A DNA stretch of 35,228 bases from Porticoccaceae bacterium (GCA_029252555.1 JAQXBF010000020.1:1-35228), one strand, 5' to 3'; positions 1 to 8,603 are shown, counted from the stretch's first letter. Notes: generated by a model from the sequence alone, not told the origin. Translations and numbers: made by a program.

Positions 1-128
1 TTCTTGACTAGGAACTCGCCATCGGCCAGATCGCGCACCGTCTCGCTTTCAAGTTTGAAATTTTCTTCACTAACAGTAGTTTCTGGCCGCGAAGCCAGAG
101 TCCACTTTTTGTTGGTTAACACTGTCAT
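1..128 (-). CDS. NADP-dependent oxidoreductase, CurA/YncB-type MDR family (5' part only)
   Basis: The gene begins at an ATG (126-128) that overlaps the stop of the upstream DUF3604 gene as ATGA and runs off the left edge, so only 42 residues are visible. They start MTVLTNKKWTLASRP and continue with an EENFKLE stretch. This is the usual opening of zinc-free medium-chain reductases related to E. coli CurA and prostaglandin/alkenal reductases (W-x-L-A-S-R-P then EN-F-x-L-E). That family uses NADPH to reduce C=C bonds of alpha,beta-unsaturated carbonyl compounds in the cytosol. The stop/start overlap points to translational coupling as the last visible gene of the catabolic operon. The cofactor and catalytic regions lie outside the window, so the substrate cannot be judged. 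Confidence 0.8.
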   Translation of the reverse strand, partial: MTVLTNKKWTLASRPETTVSEENFKLESETVRDLADGEFLVK

Positions 129-1993
129 GGGGTATACCAAATTGGGGATGAATAGGCGCGATCCTGAACGGTATCGGGCGCCTTAGGATCTATAACCGCA
201 CCAAAATACTTGCGGTCATAGGCGGTCCAGCGCGGTGTGGGAATCTGAATGACTCTGGCATAGTAAAAGGCACGCTGCTCGGGGTCGAAGTCTGGGTCAG
301 ACCAGACTGCGGTTAATTCGGCGGCACCTATACTATTGCTATAAGTGGCATTGGCTGTGTTAATGCTGTTGCCCACTGGGGGGATCTTCCCCGTTATCCA
401 ATTGGCGCTGCGATCATCGGATAGAGCCACATCAAATACCTGTTCTTGGGTTTCGCCACTGGTATTTAACCAGCCCTTAATAATCTGTACTCGATCGAGA
501 TTGGCACCATGGGGATCTCTTGAGGCCGCCACCATAAAGCGAGGCGCTTTACTGTCTTGGCTGCGAGTCAAGTCACCGCCCATGGGGACGCCTTTAGCAT
601 AGCCAATGCTGGCAAAGTCAGCCTGCAATACATCAGTCTCTAAATATTCCCAGCCACCAAAGAAGCGCAGCTGGATACGAGTTCCAGACGTGGCATACAC
701 CTCTCGTCGTTTGATCGCTCGAAACAGTGACTCTCGAGTATTTTCTTCAGACCATACAGCGGCTAGACCAGACGAGACCAGCTTCCAAATCTCCTGCAAC
801 TGGTCTGCCATAAGCTTTTCAGTGCGCTCTGCTGAAGGCTCATCATGGGCAAATTTACCGAAGAAATTATCCTCATAGGTGGTAGCCATGCCTGTGTGGG
901 AGTCAGTACTTCCAATCAAACCAAATTTAAATGGGTTGGTGCCTAAATTTGCCTCGTGACGGAGACCTTCTCGAAGAGCAGAGCGGGTATATTCATACTG
1001 CAACATCTTCGGCTTCTTATCGGCAGTAAGGGAGATATTGCCTTCATCCCAAGTTTCAAAGTCGGCAAATTCATCACCGGGTGACAAATAGGGATGGGTC
1101 TCGCCATCACCTTTTATCTGAGTGGTCTCATACACCGGCTCCCAGCGTGCACGTTTGCGCGCATAGGATGCATCCAGAGGTAAACCATTTTCACGACTGG
1201 GAGAGAACATGCGCCCATTGCTGACGTTACCATTGTGGGCAATAGCGAGCACCTCACCCCCGGTACGCTTTTCGTAATCGGCCAAAGCATCCCATAGGTC
1301 CTCTGGATCATTACTGTGCTGAGCAGAAAAAGGAGTCTGCTGAGTGGCGATATCTGCGCCATCTTTAAAAATAACCACCCTATGTAGGTTGTCGCCAGTG
1401 ATCATAGATGTCCATTCGTACCCGACAAAGGCGGTAAATAGTCCCGGTTCATTATACTTATCAGCCACTGCCGAGGCCTCCGACCAGATTGAACTGCGCA
1501 GACTTTCCGGCGTTAAATACTCCGGCTCGCTAGTCTGAATAGCATTAGCGAATCCCAAAGCCAGGTTCGTCATATCTCCCTTGATCATCAGGGCTCGCCA
1601 TTCCGCAGCCAGCGCCCAACCCGCAAGGCGAGGATCATTGGCCTCTATCTGTGCATAAACACCCAAATACTCTGCGTGATCGGTCACGGCTAAAAAGTCC
1701 AGAGGTTGGCGCAGTCTTGCAGGCATACCGTTATCTGCCTGCACGGTTTGCCCTCGAGCAAACTCAAAGGCCTGCTCTTTAGTCAGGCGGGTCTGCAAAC
1801 TATAGGCGTCGGCAGACAACCGAGAATGGAGATGCAAGTCACCCCAATAGAGATTCGTCAGGCCCTCTCTGATCGGCGTAGAATAAAGCATTTTTTGATC
1901 TGCCAGCGATGCATCAATGTCCGAGGCATTTGCGGACCAGCAGGCTGGTATTGCCAAGGCAGCCAGTATCGAACCATAAATAAGTCTGTGCAT
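125..1993 (-). CDS. exported DUF3604 domain protein
   Basis: A 622-residue protein with an N-terminal signal peptide (hydrophobic residues about 4-20, likely cleavage after SANA). The mature part opens with NLYWGDLHLHSRLSADAY and shortly after has LDFLAVTDHAEYLG, the GDLHxH and TDHAE motifs typical of DUF3604. These His/Asp motifs resemble PHP-type metal-binding phosphoesterases, so a metal-dependent hydrolase role is plausible, but no reaction is established for the family. A further GLIGSTDSHTG motif near residue 360 is also characteristic. The ATG is preceded by a GAAGGA-like ribosome site. It follows the Vgb-like lipoprotein gene by 25 bases and overlaps the CurA-type gene by four. Marine proteobacteria often carry such genes in catabolic clusters. 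The role here is inferred only from context. Confidence 0.85.
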   Translation of the reverse strand: MHRLIYGSILAALAIPACWSANASDIDASLADQKMLYSTPIREGLTNLYWGDLHLHSRLSADAYSLQTRLTKEQAFEFARGQTVQADNGMPARLRQPLDFLAVTDHAEYLGVYAQIEANDPRLAGWALAAEWRALMIKGDMTNLALGFANAIQTSEPEYLTPESLRSSIWSEASAVADKYNEPGLFTAFVGYEWTSMITGDNLHRVVIFKDGADIATQQTPFSAQHSNDPEDLWDALADYEKRTGGEVLAIAHNGNVSNGRMFSPSRENGLPLDASYARKRARWEPVYETTQIKGDGETHPYLSPGDEFADFETWDEGNISLTADKKPKMLQYEYTRSALREGLRHEANLGTNPFKFGLIGSTDSHTGMATTYEDNFFGKFAHDEPSAERTEKLMADQLQEIWKLVSSGLAAVWSEENTRESLFRAIKRREVYATSGTRIQLRFFGGWEYLETDVLQADFASIGYAKGVPMGGDLTRSQDSKAPRFMVAASRDPHGANLDRVQIIKGWLNTSGETQEQVFDVALSDDRSANWITGKIPPVGNSINTANATYSNSIGAAELTAVWSDPDFDPEQRAFYYARVIQIPTPRWTAYDRKYFGAVIDPKAPDTVQDRAYSSPIWYTP

Positions 1994-2018
1994 TAATAGC
2001 TTCCTTCATTAAAAGGTT

Positions 2019-3776
2019 TTAGTTGGCAACTTCGATTCGAATCAACTGCCCTTGATTTTTATTCGGCAACCACACAGTAATGCGATCGGCAGAATTGTCC
2101 ACTATCACTTTGCGGGCATCATAGGTAACTGGCATAAGATACTTCACTATGGTTCCGGTCTCTGTGTCGAGCCGCAATAAACGGTCAGAGCCGGTACTGG
2201 ATATCCAAATTTTTCCATTCCGATCCGGGCGCGCGTAATAGGGTGAGATATATCTTGGTTGGATTGGGTATTCAGTAATCTGGTCTGTGTCCAAATCAAT
2301 AGAGGCAACATTGTCGGCAAAGAACTCGGTAAACCAAAAATGGTTATTGTCATCTCGGTAACCCCGTCGCGGATAGGCATTGGGGGTCAGCGTGGGTACT
2401 AGGCGCACATTACCCTCGCCGTCAGAACGGGCAATAGAGGATGCTTCCGGCGCAGTGCAGAGGAAATTACCCTCGGCATCCTGGTCCATCATATAGCAGT
2501 AGTTGAGCTGTCCAACCCGATTGGGGTCTGTGGGAAATGGCTTATCATCAAATAACATAATGCCCTCTCCCACCTCGCCGGTTTTAATATCAAAACGAAA
2601 GGCGTGCTCATGGCGAATAGGGCCATCGGGCGCTGAGGTAATACCTGTGGCCCAGAGTCCATCTTCACCCGCTCTGACCGGCCCAAGGAAAGGATTTTTC
2701 CATATCACAGGCAGATCATAGGTCTGCCAGGTTTCGGTGTCGGGGCTGAAAGAGGCATGCTTATTACCCATGACCGCGACCCAGACCGTGTCTGTTTCGT
2801 CTACCTGAATATCCTGTACCCCGACTATGCGCATAAGTCCCTCTTCGGGCTCGGGCAGGAAGTTGGGCGTTGCCCATTCTGAAAATTCGCCCGTGCGCGG
2901 GTCAAGCTTGCCAATAAAATCCCAGCCGGTATTGCCGTACCAAACGTTACCTTTTGAATCTACATCCAAGTCATGTATCACACTGGGCTGACGGGGAATT
3001 GGATAGACAGTGACGGTAGCATTGGTGCCCTCACCGGTTGGTCGCGGTGAGGTTTGCAGTGGATAGTCCCATTGCGACTTGCCGCCACTCAAATTAACTG
3101 TCGCCAAATACTTTGCAATATCAGAGGCTTTGCGCCCATACCAGATCAAGCCTTCAATTGGCTTGGGTTTTGAAACGATCTGAATACGATCAGCAGACGC
3201 ATGGTCGGTTTCATAGGTGTGCATGCGCTGTATTACCTGCTCAAAGCCCTCGGCGTTATAGCGAGAGCGAGCAATGCGCTCAAGGCTATGGCAGAAACCA
3301 CAGTTGACCATATTTTTTACCAATAAATCTTTTTCTGCTTGCGAGCCGGGAAAGCTGTTAACCCAATCCAAGGAGGTCAGCTGGGAGGCCAGACGCAGAG
3401 GATCGGTGACCGCGGCTAGACTGAGCTGACCTAGGCTGTGAGTTTTTTTATCGTCAATAACAACTGTCTTAGTTTCGAGTAACTCATAACCCGCTGCCCG
3501 CACACTGACATCGTATTCACCAGCACCCAAACGATCTCGATGGAATTGAAACTCACCCGTAGCATCGCTCGTCACCGAGGTTAACACTGTTTCGTCGACT
3601 CCACGAAGAATCACCACTACGCCTTCCATGGGCCCCTCTTGCCCAGAGGTAACCACTCCCATTAGTGCTATATTTGTGACCGACTGTTGCCGCTCGGCGC
3701 AGCCAGAACTCACCAGAGCGGTTAATAAAAAGGCTCGTAGTGGAATATTAAAACTCGATAAAAAATTCATAAGCAT
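2019..3776 (-). CDS. lipoprotein with carboxypeptidase-regulatory-like domain, CxxCH motif and Vgb-like propeller
   Basis: With the ATG at 3776 the protein has 585 residues; a GTG one codon upstream is also possible. A hydrophobic N-terminus ends in a lipobox-like LVSSGC (Cys26), predicting an outer-membrane or periplasmic lipoprotein. Residues about 36-120 form a carboxypeptidase-regulatory-like beta-sandwich. A single haem-binding motif C-G-F-C-H lies at 159-163. From about 240 to the end is a propeller with repeated W-Y/F-x-N/E-T/F blades and EYPI-type strands, like virginiamycin B lyase/SMP-30 proteins. The stop of the upstream VOC gene and this ATG overlap as TGATG. A covalent c-type haem on a propeller protein suggests a periplasmic redox or dehydrogenase-like role, but the substrate is unknown. 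Lyase activity is not implied. Confidence 0.85.
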   Translation of the reverse strand: MLMNFLSSFNIPLRAFLLTALVSSGCAERQQSVTNIALMGVVTSGQEGPMEGVVVILRGVDETVLTSVTSDATGEFQFHRDRLGAGEYDVSVRAAGYELLETKTVVIDDKKTHSLGQLSLAAVTDPLRLASQLTSLDWVNSFPGSQAEKDLLVKNMVNCGFCHSLERIARSRYNAEGFEQVIQRMHTYETDHASADRIQIVSKPKPIEGLIWYGRKASDIAKYLATVNLSGGKSQWDYPLQTSPRPTGEGTNATVTVYPIPRQPSVIHDLDVDSKGNVWYGNTGWDFIGKLDPRTGEFSEWATPNFLPEPEEGLMRIVGVQDIQVDETDTVWVAVMGNKHASFSPDTETWQTYDLPVIWKNPFLGPVRAGEDGLWATGITSAPDGPIRHEHAFRFDIKTGEVGEGIMLFDDKPFPTDPNRVGQLNYCYMMDQDAEGNFLCTAPEASSIARSDGEGNVRLVPTLTPNAYPRRGYRDDNNHFWFTEFFADNVASIDLDTDQITEYPIQPRYISPYYARPDRNGKIWISSTGSDRLLRLDTETGTIVKYLMPVTYDARKVIVDNSADRITVWLPNKNQGQLIRIEVAN

Positions 3777-4297
3777 CACTTATAGGCCGTCAACGGGGTA
3801 ACAATCTCAATAAGATTGCCATTGTTATCACGGATAAATAGAAGCCGAACACCGGCCGCATCAAAGTTGGTAGGCGGCATTTCCAGCTCAACGCCACGAC
3901 TAACTAGCTCCGCAGCCACCGCATCTACATCGGCACTGCTAAAGGCCAGATGCACATAGCCACGATCTGACATAGCGGTAAACACATCTGGGGCTACCTT
4001 TTCATCCTGAAAAGGCTCCTTAGTGCCAACGACCTCAATGACAAAACCATTGGCAGATATATAGCCCACATCAACATCTGGGTAGCCGGCAATATCCCAT
4101 TCACGCACAACCTCAAAACCCAGAACTCTGTTATACCAGTCCAAAGTGGCTACATAGTCCGCGGTTGAAATCATAATATGGTCGGCGCGTATCATGGCCA
4201 GCGGATTGGCCTTGGGTGCATTGGGTGAAATGTCTTCAGCAACAGCCAGAGACGATAGACAAAAAACAACTAATCCTACAAGGCTGACTTTTGACAT
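3776..4297 (-). CDS. exported VOC-fold (glyoxalase/dioxygenase-like) protein
   Basis: A 173-residue protein with a clear signal peptide (residues 1-20, cleavage after AVA). A single VOC domain follows: RADHIMISTADYVATLDWY gives the first strand with a metal-ligand His, HLAFSS supplies a second His, and LLFIRDNNGNLIEIV supplies the C-terminal Glu. These are the usual metal positions of the glyoxalase I/extradiol dioxygenase superfamily. Export of a VOC protein is unusual because most are cytosolic. The gene starts 5 bases after the Rieske oxygenase stop and overlaps the next gene by 1-3 bases, so it is surely co-transcribed. It might bind or isomerise a pathway intermediate outside the cytosol. 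The reaction cannot be assigned from sequence alone. Confidence 0.85.
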   Translation of the reverse strand: MSKVSLVGLVVFCLSSLAVAEDISPNAPKANPLAMIRADHIMISTADYVATLDWYNRVLGFEVVREWDIAGYPDVDVGYISANGFVIEVVGTKEPFQDEKVAPDVFTAMSDRGYVHLAFSSADVDAVAAELVSRGVELEMPPTNFDAAGVRLLFIRDNNGNLIEIVTPLTAYK

Positions 4298-4302
4298 CTG
4301 TA

Positions 4303-5646
4303 TTACCTCAGCTGATCTGAATTAATAATATCGGTGCTGACATAATCATTGAGCAGTTCATGGAACCGCTGCAAACGCTTTTCTTGATGGGTAAGAATGC
4401 AGCCCTTAAAGCCTCTTGAATTGAGACCCTGTTGCTGGCTGGTACCAATGCTCAGGTCCTGATCTGCCACATAGCCAACAGACTGCCCATCGCCATACAC
4501 ACTGTGACGATTTTCGGCCCATTCCAAGGGCATAGGCCCAATAGGTGTAACAACTTCTTTCATTCCCTCAACCGGTGGTACAAGTACCCAATGATGAAAC
4601 ACACATTTTTGTGGGTCTGTTGGATGGGGCTCGGTGCGGAGAATTTGGCACTGCTCTGGGGACATGGTAATCGTCAAATTGGGGAACAGCGTGCAGTGGA
4701 AATAATCGACTAACTGTTGATCACTCATATTTTCGTAATTGGTATAGCCTATTTCTGGTCCCATGTGGCGCTTCGCAGTTATTATGGCCTCGCGGATATC
4801 GCCAGTGTGACCATTGAAGTTGGCAGGGTCTAGGCCCCAGGCGCGAGCAACATCATCCAGTGGTACAGGTACCTCACCCGTTTCAAACTCTGGGTTTCTG
4901 GTGGTGGCCTGATGTCCTTTCATCCACATAGAGTTATGGCCAGTCTCATACATTTCAAATAATGTGTCCGACAGACCATCATTAATAAAGGTAGAGAGTT
5001 CTGGATGAATCGTCGGCAGGTGATAACTCTCATTAAAGTTATCACGGATAATTTTCCAATTGAAATCCGCATCAGCTGACAGATACATCACCCGAATCCA
5101 GTTATCCAAGCCATAGCTTTTGAGACGTTCCGGCAAAGGTGCCAACCAGTCCAATAGGGGCGCTACATCTTCATCCATGCAGTAGAATATAAAGGGTCCC
5201 CATATCTCGCAGCGCACCTCGCTCAGGGTTACTTTGCCGCAGGGATTGCCCTCGGGAAAATCATCTGGGTCCTGGACATTGATCAATACACCATCAGGAG
5301 CAAACTGCCAGCCATGATAGCCACAGGTAATCGTGTCACTGCCGCCAATCTCACCCAACACCAAGCGATTACCACGGTGGGGGCAAGAATTATAGAACGC
5401 CTTAATACTCTCATCGGCCTGACGCACCATAATCACGGACTCAGTGCCTAAGTTATGGCGCACATAGTCACCCTCCTGCTCCAGCTCAGCGACCATACCG
5501 CCGAGATGCCAAACCTTGGGCCACAGATGCTGGTTCTCTAGCCCCATAAATTCTTTAGAGATATAGCGATCCGCCGTAATGGTATCTCCCCGAACCGGAA
5601 TATCAAAACCCTTGGCATAGCGAGATGTCTCTAATGATGCAGCCAT
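4303..5646 (-). CDS. Rieske 2Fe-2S aromatic ring-hydroxylating oxygenase, alpha subunit
   Basis: A 447-residue catalytic subunit of a Rieske non-haem iron oxygenase. The Rieske centre is C88-P-H90 and C108-G-Y-H111, 17 residues apart. The mononuclear iron site is seen as DNFNESYHLPTIHPE with Asp202, His209 and His214; the third ligand is probably an Asp in ADQD (395-397). Such enzymes insert oxygen using electrons from a reductase and, often, a ferredoxin. No beta subunit, ferredoxin or reductase gene is visible here, so this is either a homo-oligomeric alpha-only type or it borrows partners encoded elsewhere. It lies 66 bases after an SDR gene and 5 before the VOC gene. The substrate is unknown; the neighbouring dehydrogenases suggest oxidised alcohols or diols. 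Confidence 0.93.
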   Translation of the reverse strand: MAASLETSRYAKGFDIPVRGDTITADRYISKEFMGLENQHLWPKVWHLGGMVAELEQEGDYVRHNLGTESVIMVRQADESIKAFYNSCPHRGNRLVLGEIGGSDTITCGYHGWQFAPDGVLINVQDPDDFPEGNPCGKVTLSEVRCEIWGPFIFYCMDEDVAPLLDWLAPLPERLKSYGLDNWIRVMYLSADADFNWKIIRDNFNESYHLPTIHPELSTFINDGLSDTLFEMYETGHNSMWMKGHQATTRNPEFETGEVPVPLDDVARAWGLDPANFNGHTGDIREAIITAKRHMGPEIGYTNYENMSDQQLVDYFHCTLFPNLTITMSPEQCQILRTEPHPTDPQKCVFHHWVLVPPVEGMKEVVTPIGPMPLEWAENRHSVYGDGQSVGYVADQDLSIGTSQQQGLNSRGFKGCILTHQEKRLQRFHELLNDYVSTDIINSDQLR

Positions 5647-5712
5647 GATAAGACCTCAAAACTTAATGGTAATAGCTAAGATGTGCGTCGATAACCGCCC
5701 AGCCTAGGGGAG

Positions 5713-6474
5713 TTACTTGGCTATAAGGCCGCCATCAACCACCAGCTCAGCGCCAGTCACATAACTCGATTCATCAGAGGCAAGGAATAGAGCACAATTC
5801 GCCACTTCTGCCGGGTAGCCCATGCGACCGAAGGGTACTGTGGCACCCAGTTTCTCAAACTCATCTGGATTATCTCGGCGGGAATCATTTTGGATATTGG
5901 TGTCAATCAGCCCTGGGTGCAGAGAATTACAGCGAATACCGTCCGCCGCATGTTCTAGGGCAATACCTTTACTAAAGATTTGCACACCTGCCTTCGCAAT
6001 GCCGTACACAGACACTCCGGGTATACCGCGCAGCGCAGCAACCGAAGACATATTTACAATAGAACCACCGCCAGACGCAATCATGGCTGGAAGTGCTTTT
6101 TTACAGCCAAAGAAAACACTGCGAATATTCACATCCATCTGCAGATCATAATCTGCGGTTGAGTACTCGCTGATAGGCCGCATCAATGCGATACCGGCGT
6201 TATTAACCAGCACATTGAGACCACCAAAACGCTCAACGGCGGCGTCAATAACTTCCTGCCAACGGTTTTCGTCAACCACGTTTTGCTCCATGGTCAAGAC
6301 CTCGGCACCCATAGCTATCAGCTCTTTCTCTACAGCAGCTAGCCCAACCATATCAATATCAGTCAACAATAACTTAGCCCCCTCTTCAGCAAAGCGAACG
6401 GCAGTAGCATGACCCAGACCAGGGTTGGAGGCAGCACCCGTAATAATGGCAACTTTATTTAATAATCTAGACAT
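5713..6474 (-). CDS. SDR family NAD(P)-dependent oxidoreductase (third of three)
   Basis: A 253-residue classical short-chain dehydrogenase. The cofactor motif TGAASNPGLG (12-21) has a two-residue insertion relative to TGxxxGIG. Asp39 after the second strand suggests NAD(H) preference. NNAG lies at 91-94, the catalytic Ser at 143/144 and YGIAK (Tyr157, Lys161) completes the active site. The C-terminal VTGAELVVDGG is typical. It probably interconverts a hydroxyl and a ketone on the pathway substrate. It sits 43 bases after the second SDR gene and 66 before the Rieske oxygenase gene on the same strand. The three SDRs differ clearly in sequence, so they look like separate pathway steps, not a recent tandem duplication. 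Confidence 0.92.
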   Translation of the reverse strand: MSRLLNKVAIITGAASNPGLGHATAVRFAEEGAKLLLTDIDMVGLAAVEKELIAMGAEVLTMEQNVVDENRWQEVIDAAVERFGGLNVLVNNAGIALMRPISEYSTADYDLQMDVNIRSVFFGCKKALPAMIASGGGSIVNMSSVAALRGIPGVSVYGIAKAGVQIFSKGIALEHAADGIRCNSLHPGLIDTNIQNDSRRDNPDEFEKLGATVPFGRMGYPAEVANCALFLASDESSYVTGAELVVDGGLIAK

Positions 6475-6517
6475 AGCAATTTCCCCTGTTATAGTTTTTA
6501 AAAATTTGATCTAACAT

Positions 6518-7273
6518 TTAGATGGCGTTCCAGCCACCGTCGACTTCAAGCAAACTTCCCGTGCTAAAAGACGATAAGTCTGATGCTAAAAACATCACAC
6601 CATTGGCCACCTCTTCAGGAGTACCAAGGCGCTTAATCGCATGTTTTGTGGCAAGCACTGATAGATCTTCAACCAGACTCACCACTAAAGGCGTGGCAAC
6701 ATTGCCGGGGCATATGGCATTAATACGAATATCCCGCTCGGCATATTCCACCGCCACGGTTCGGGTCAAACCCGCCACCGCAAACTTACTGGTGACATAG
6801 GGGGACGCATTGGGAAAGGTATTGCGGCTAGTCGCTGAGGCCATATTGACTATACGACCACTGCCCTGCTTGAGCATTTGACGAATTTCCGCCTGCATAC
6901 AGAGCCACACGCCTTTGAGGTTAACCCCCATAACTCGGTCAAATTCGGCTTCACCCACCTGATGAAATTCCTGCAGTGGCGTAGCCGTACCAGCATTATT
7001 AACGGCAATATCCAAACAGCCAAAACGCGCAACAATAGCATCGAGCATGGCATTCACATCGGCAGAGTCACTGGCATCATTAAGCAACCCCAGCACCTCG
7101 GCACCCGTATCTTGCAGATCTGCCACGGCACTATCTAGTGCCTCCTGAGAGATATCCGTAATCGCAATTTTGGCCCCCGCCTTGGCAAAAGCCTGAGCAC
7201 ATGCATAGCCCAAACCGCCGCCAGCACCAGTTATCAGTACTACCTTATGTTTAAAATCAAATGTCATAGTCAT
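6518..7273 (-). CDS. SDR family NAD(P)-dependent oxidoreductase (second of three)
   Basis: A 251-residue classical SDR. TGAGGGLG (16-23) is the nucleotide-binding loop, Asp40 favours NAD(H), NNAG is at 92-95, and the active site is Ser146 with YVTSK (Tyr159, Lys163). The ending FSTGSLLEVDGGW is standard. Two ATGs near the start (7273 and 7267) are both possible and neither has a strong ribosome site. The gene follows the first SDR by 27 bases. Cytosolic dehydrogenase of an alcohol or diol intermediate is the likely role; the exact substrate cannot be told from sequence. Confidence 0.92.
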   Translation of the reverse strand: MTMTFDFKHKVVLITGAGGGLGYACAQAFAKAGAKIAITDISQEALDSAVADLQDTGAEVLGLLNDASDSADVNAMLDAIVARFGCLDIAVNNAGTATPLQEFHQVGEAEFDRVMGVNLKGVWLCMQAEIRQMLKQGSGRIVNMASATSRNTFPNASPYVTSKFAVAGLTRTVAVEYAERDIRINAICPGNVATPLVVSLVEDLSVLATKHAIKRLGTPEEVANGVMFLASDLSSFSTGSLLEVDGGWNAI

Positions 7274-7300
7274 TGTTCTTGTTCTGAGTAAGGTTTAAAT

Positions 7301-8062
7301 CTAGGTGGAATTACCACCGTCGACCATATACACACCGCCAGTGCAGTAACTGCTGTCATCACTACCGAGGAACACCATCATGTTGGCAATCTCATCGGGC
7401 TGACCATAGCGACCCAGAGGCGTCCCAGCCTCAACCAGCGCTTTAAAGTCTCCAGCGCCTGCCTGAGCGAAACCATCCTCAATAGCGGTCATCATGCGCG
7501 TTTCAACCGCCCCCGGATTCACTGTATTGACGCGGATACCAAACTGAGCCACTTCCAATGCTGCACAACGCATCAAGCCAATGACCGCGTGCTTACTGGT
7601 GTTGTAACAGGCAGTATTTGGTGAGCCCTGAACCCCAGCACCAGATGACGTAATCATAATGCTGCCACCACCACCATCGCGCATCACCGGGATCACATAA
7701 TGTAGCCCCAGCCATACACCGCGCACATTGACCGCCAGCACCTTATCTAGGTTGGAGACATCGGTGCTCATAATGTCACCAATCTCACCTTCAACGCCGG
7801 CATTAGCAACAAACACATCAATACCACCAAAGGTTTTCACACAGGCATTGACCATATTCTCAACCTGATCATCCTGAGTAACATCCACCGCCACACAGGC
7901 GCAGAGATCAGCACCCAGTTCATTGACCAGCAGCTGGGTAACCTCAGTGGTTAAATCAGCGAGCATGACTTTTGCGCCCTCAGCGACAAACTTTCGTACC
8001 GCCGCCTGACCTATACCGCCACCAGCGCCAGTGATTAATACCACCTTATGATCTAGTTTCAT
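7301..8062 (-). CDS. SDR family NAD(P)-dependent oxidoreductase (first of three)
   Basis: A 253-residue SDR when started at the ATG at 8062; a longer TTG reading adds six residues that do not resemble the family, so the ATG is preferred. Motifs are TGAGGGIG (11-18), Asp36 (NAD-type), an ANAG variant at 86-89, Ser139/140 and YNTSK (Tyr153, Lys157). The tail YCTGGVYMVDGG is normal for the family. It starts 21 bases after a small ORF that has a strong ribosome site and is the first full enzyme gene of the operon. It is likely a cytosolic dehydrogenase acting next to the Rieske oxygenase. Confidence 0.92.
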   Translation of the reverse strand: MKLDHKVVLITGAGGGIGQAAVRKFVAEGAKVMLADLTTEVTQLLVNELGADLCACVAVDVTQDDQVENMVNACVKTFGGIDVFVANAGVEGEIGDIMSTDVSNLDKVLAVNVRGVWLGLHYVIPVMRDGGGGSIMITSSGAGVQGSPNTACYNTSKHAVIGLMRCAALEVAQFGIRVNTVNPGAVETRMMTAIEDGFAQAGAGDFKALVEAGTPLGRYGQPDEIANMMVFLGSDDSSYCTGGVYMVDGGNST

Positions 8063-8083
8063 GTTGCACCCATTATTCAATTG

Positions 8084-8254
8084 TTAAATATTGCTCGGTA
8101 AGCAAAGGCTGCCAATGACCCGCAAGTTCTCACTGGTCATAACGTATTTTTCAGAAACAGAAACCATAACGAAGCTGCAGGACATTATTTGCCCCACATT
8201 TCCTTGAATGGCGGCGCCTAGGATAGAAACGCCATTACCTTTAAAACGGGCCAT
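8084..8254 (-). CDS. small ORF, possible leader peptide or relic of an SDR N-terminus
   Basis: A 56-codon ORF starts at the ATG at 8252-8254, five bases after a near-perfect ribosome site (AGGGGAG), and ends 21 bases before the first SDR gene. Its first residues, MARFKGNGVSILGAA, resemble the opening of a short-chain dehydrogenase (K-x-V-x-I-T-G-A-A). The glycine motif then decays (IQGNVGQI) and the rest matches nothing I recognise. It may be the remnant of a fourth SDR or a short leader that couples translation into the operon. A longer reading to 8308 lacks a comparable ribosome site. Whether a peptide is made is uncertain. Confidence 0.35.
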   Translation of the reverse strand: MARFKGNGVSILGAAIQGNVGQIMSCSFVMVSVSEKYVMTSENLRVIGSLCLPSNI

Positions 8255-8584
8255 ATGGACTCCCCTCTTCGAGTAGCTATAGCTCTTATTGTTAGGCCCT
8301 GATTTCAACTATTCAGAGAGAAACATGATAAAACAGTCAGGAATGTTTCTTTTAAAGATGATATTACCAATCAACTAGGCCTGCAAGGGCTTTGTCATTC
8401 AGAGCGCTAAGAAGGATCTTAGTGCTTGGTAGAAGACCCTTCGCGACGCTCAGAGTGACTGAGATGGTATTTTGTCATCCGGATCGAAGTGAAAGACCTC
8501 AAGACGCGGCAGGAACGCCTTCGCTACGCTAATGTAACAGGGATATTATTTTGTCATCCGGATCAAAGCAAGCGCAAACCTGAC
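8255..8584. repeat. gene-free stretch with dispersed-repeat copies and the operon upstream region
   Basis: This 330-base gap between tetR and the catabolic operon carries degenerate copies of a dispersed element. TGTCATTCAGAGCG at about 8393 pairs with CCTTCGCGACGCTCAGAGTG near 8438, and an identical 17-base ATTTTGTCATCCGGATC occurs at 8469-8485 and 8548-8564, 79 bases apart. Closer to the operon, AGAAACAT (8319-8326) and ATGTTTCT (8343-8350) form an 8-base inverted repeat whose centres are 24 bases apart, a possible regulator site. No convincing -35/-10 pair could be fixed. The short ORFs crossing this stretch have no family resemblance. Confidence 0.6.
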
Positions 8585-8603
8585 CTATTCGATCAGGTTT
8601 GCG
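8573..8603 (-). terminator. hairpin overlapping the tetR stop codon
   Basis: CGCAAACCTGA (8573-8583) and TCAGGTTTGCG (8593-8603) are perfect 11-base inverted arms around a 9-base loop that contains the tetR stop codon. On the minus strand the stem is followed by CTTGCTTTG, not a true U-run. It may end or weaken transcription from tetR into the operon, but it is not a textbook intrinsic terminator. Confidence 0.4.

Noticed and set aside
5713-8062. three SDR genes as a recent tandem duplication
   Set aside because: Motif spacing and sequence differ too much between them; they look like distinct family members.
8393-8570. CRISPR-like spaced repeats
   Set aside because: Only two exact copies, no regular spacers, no cas genes; better explained as dispersed-element remnants.
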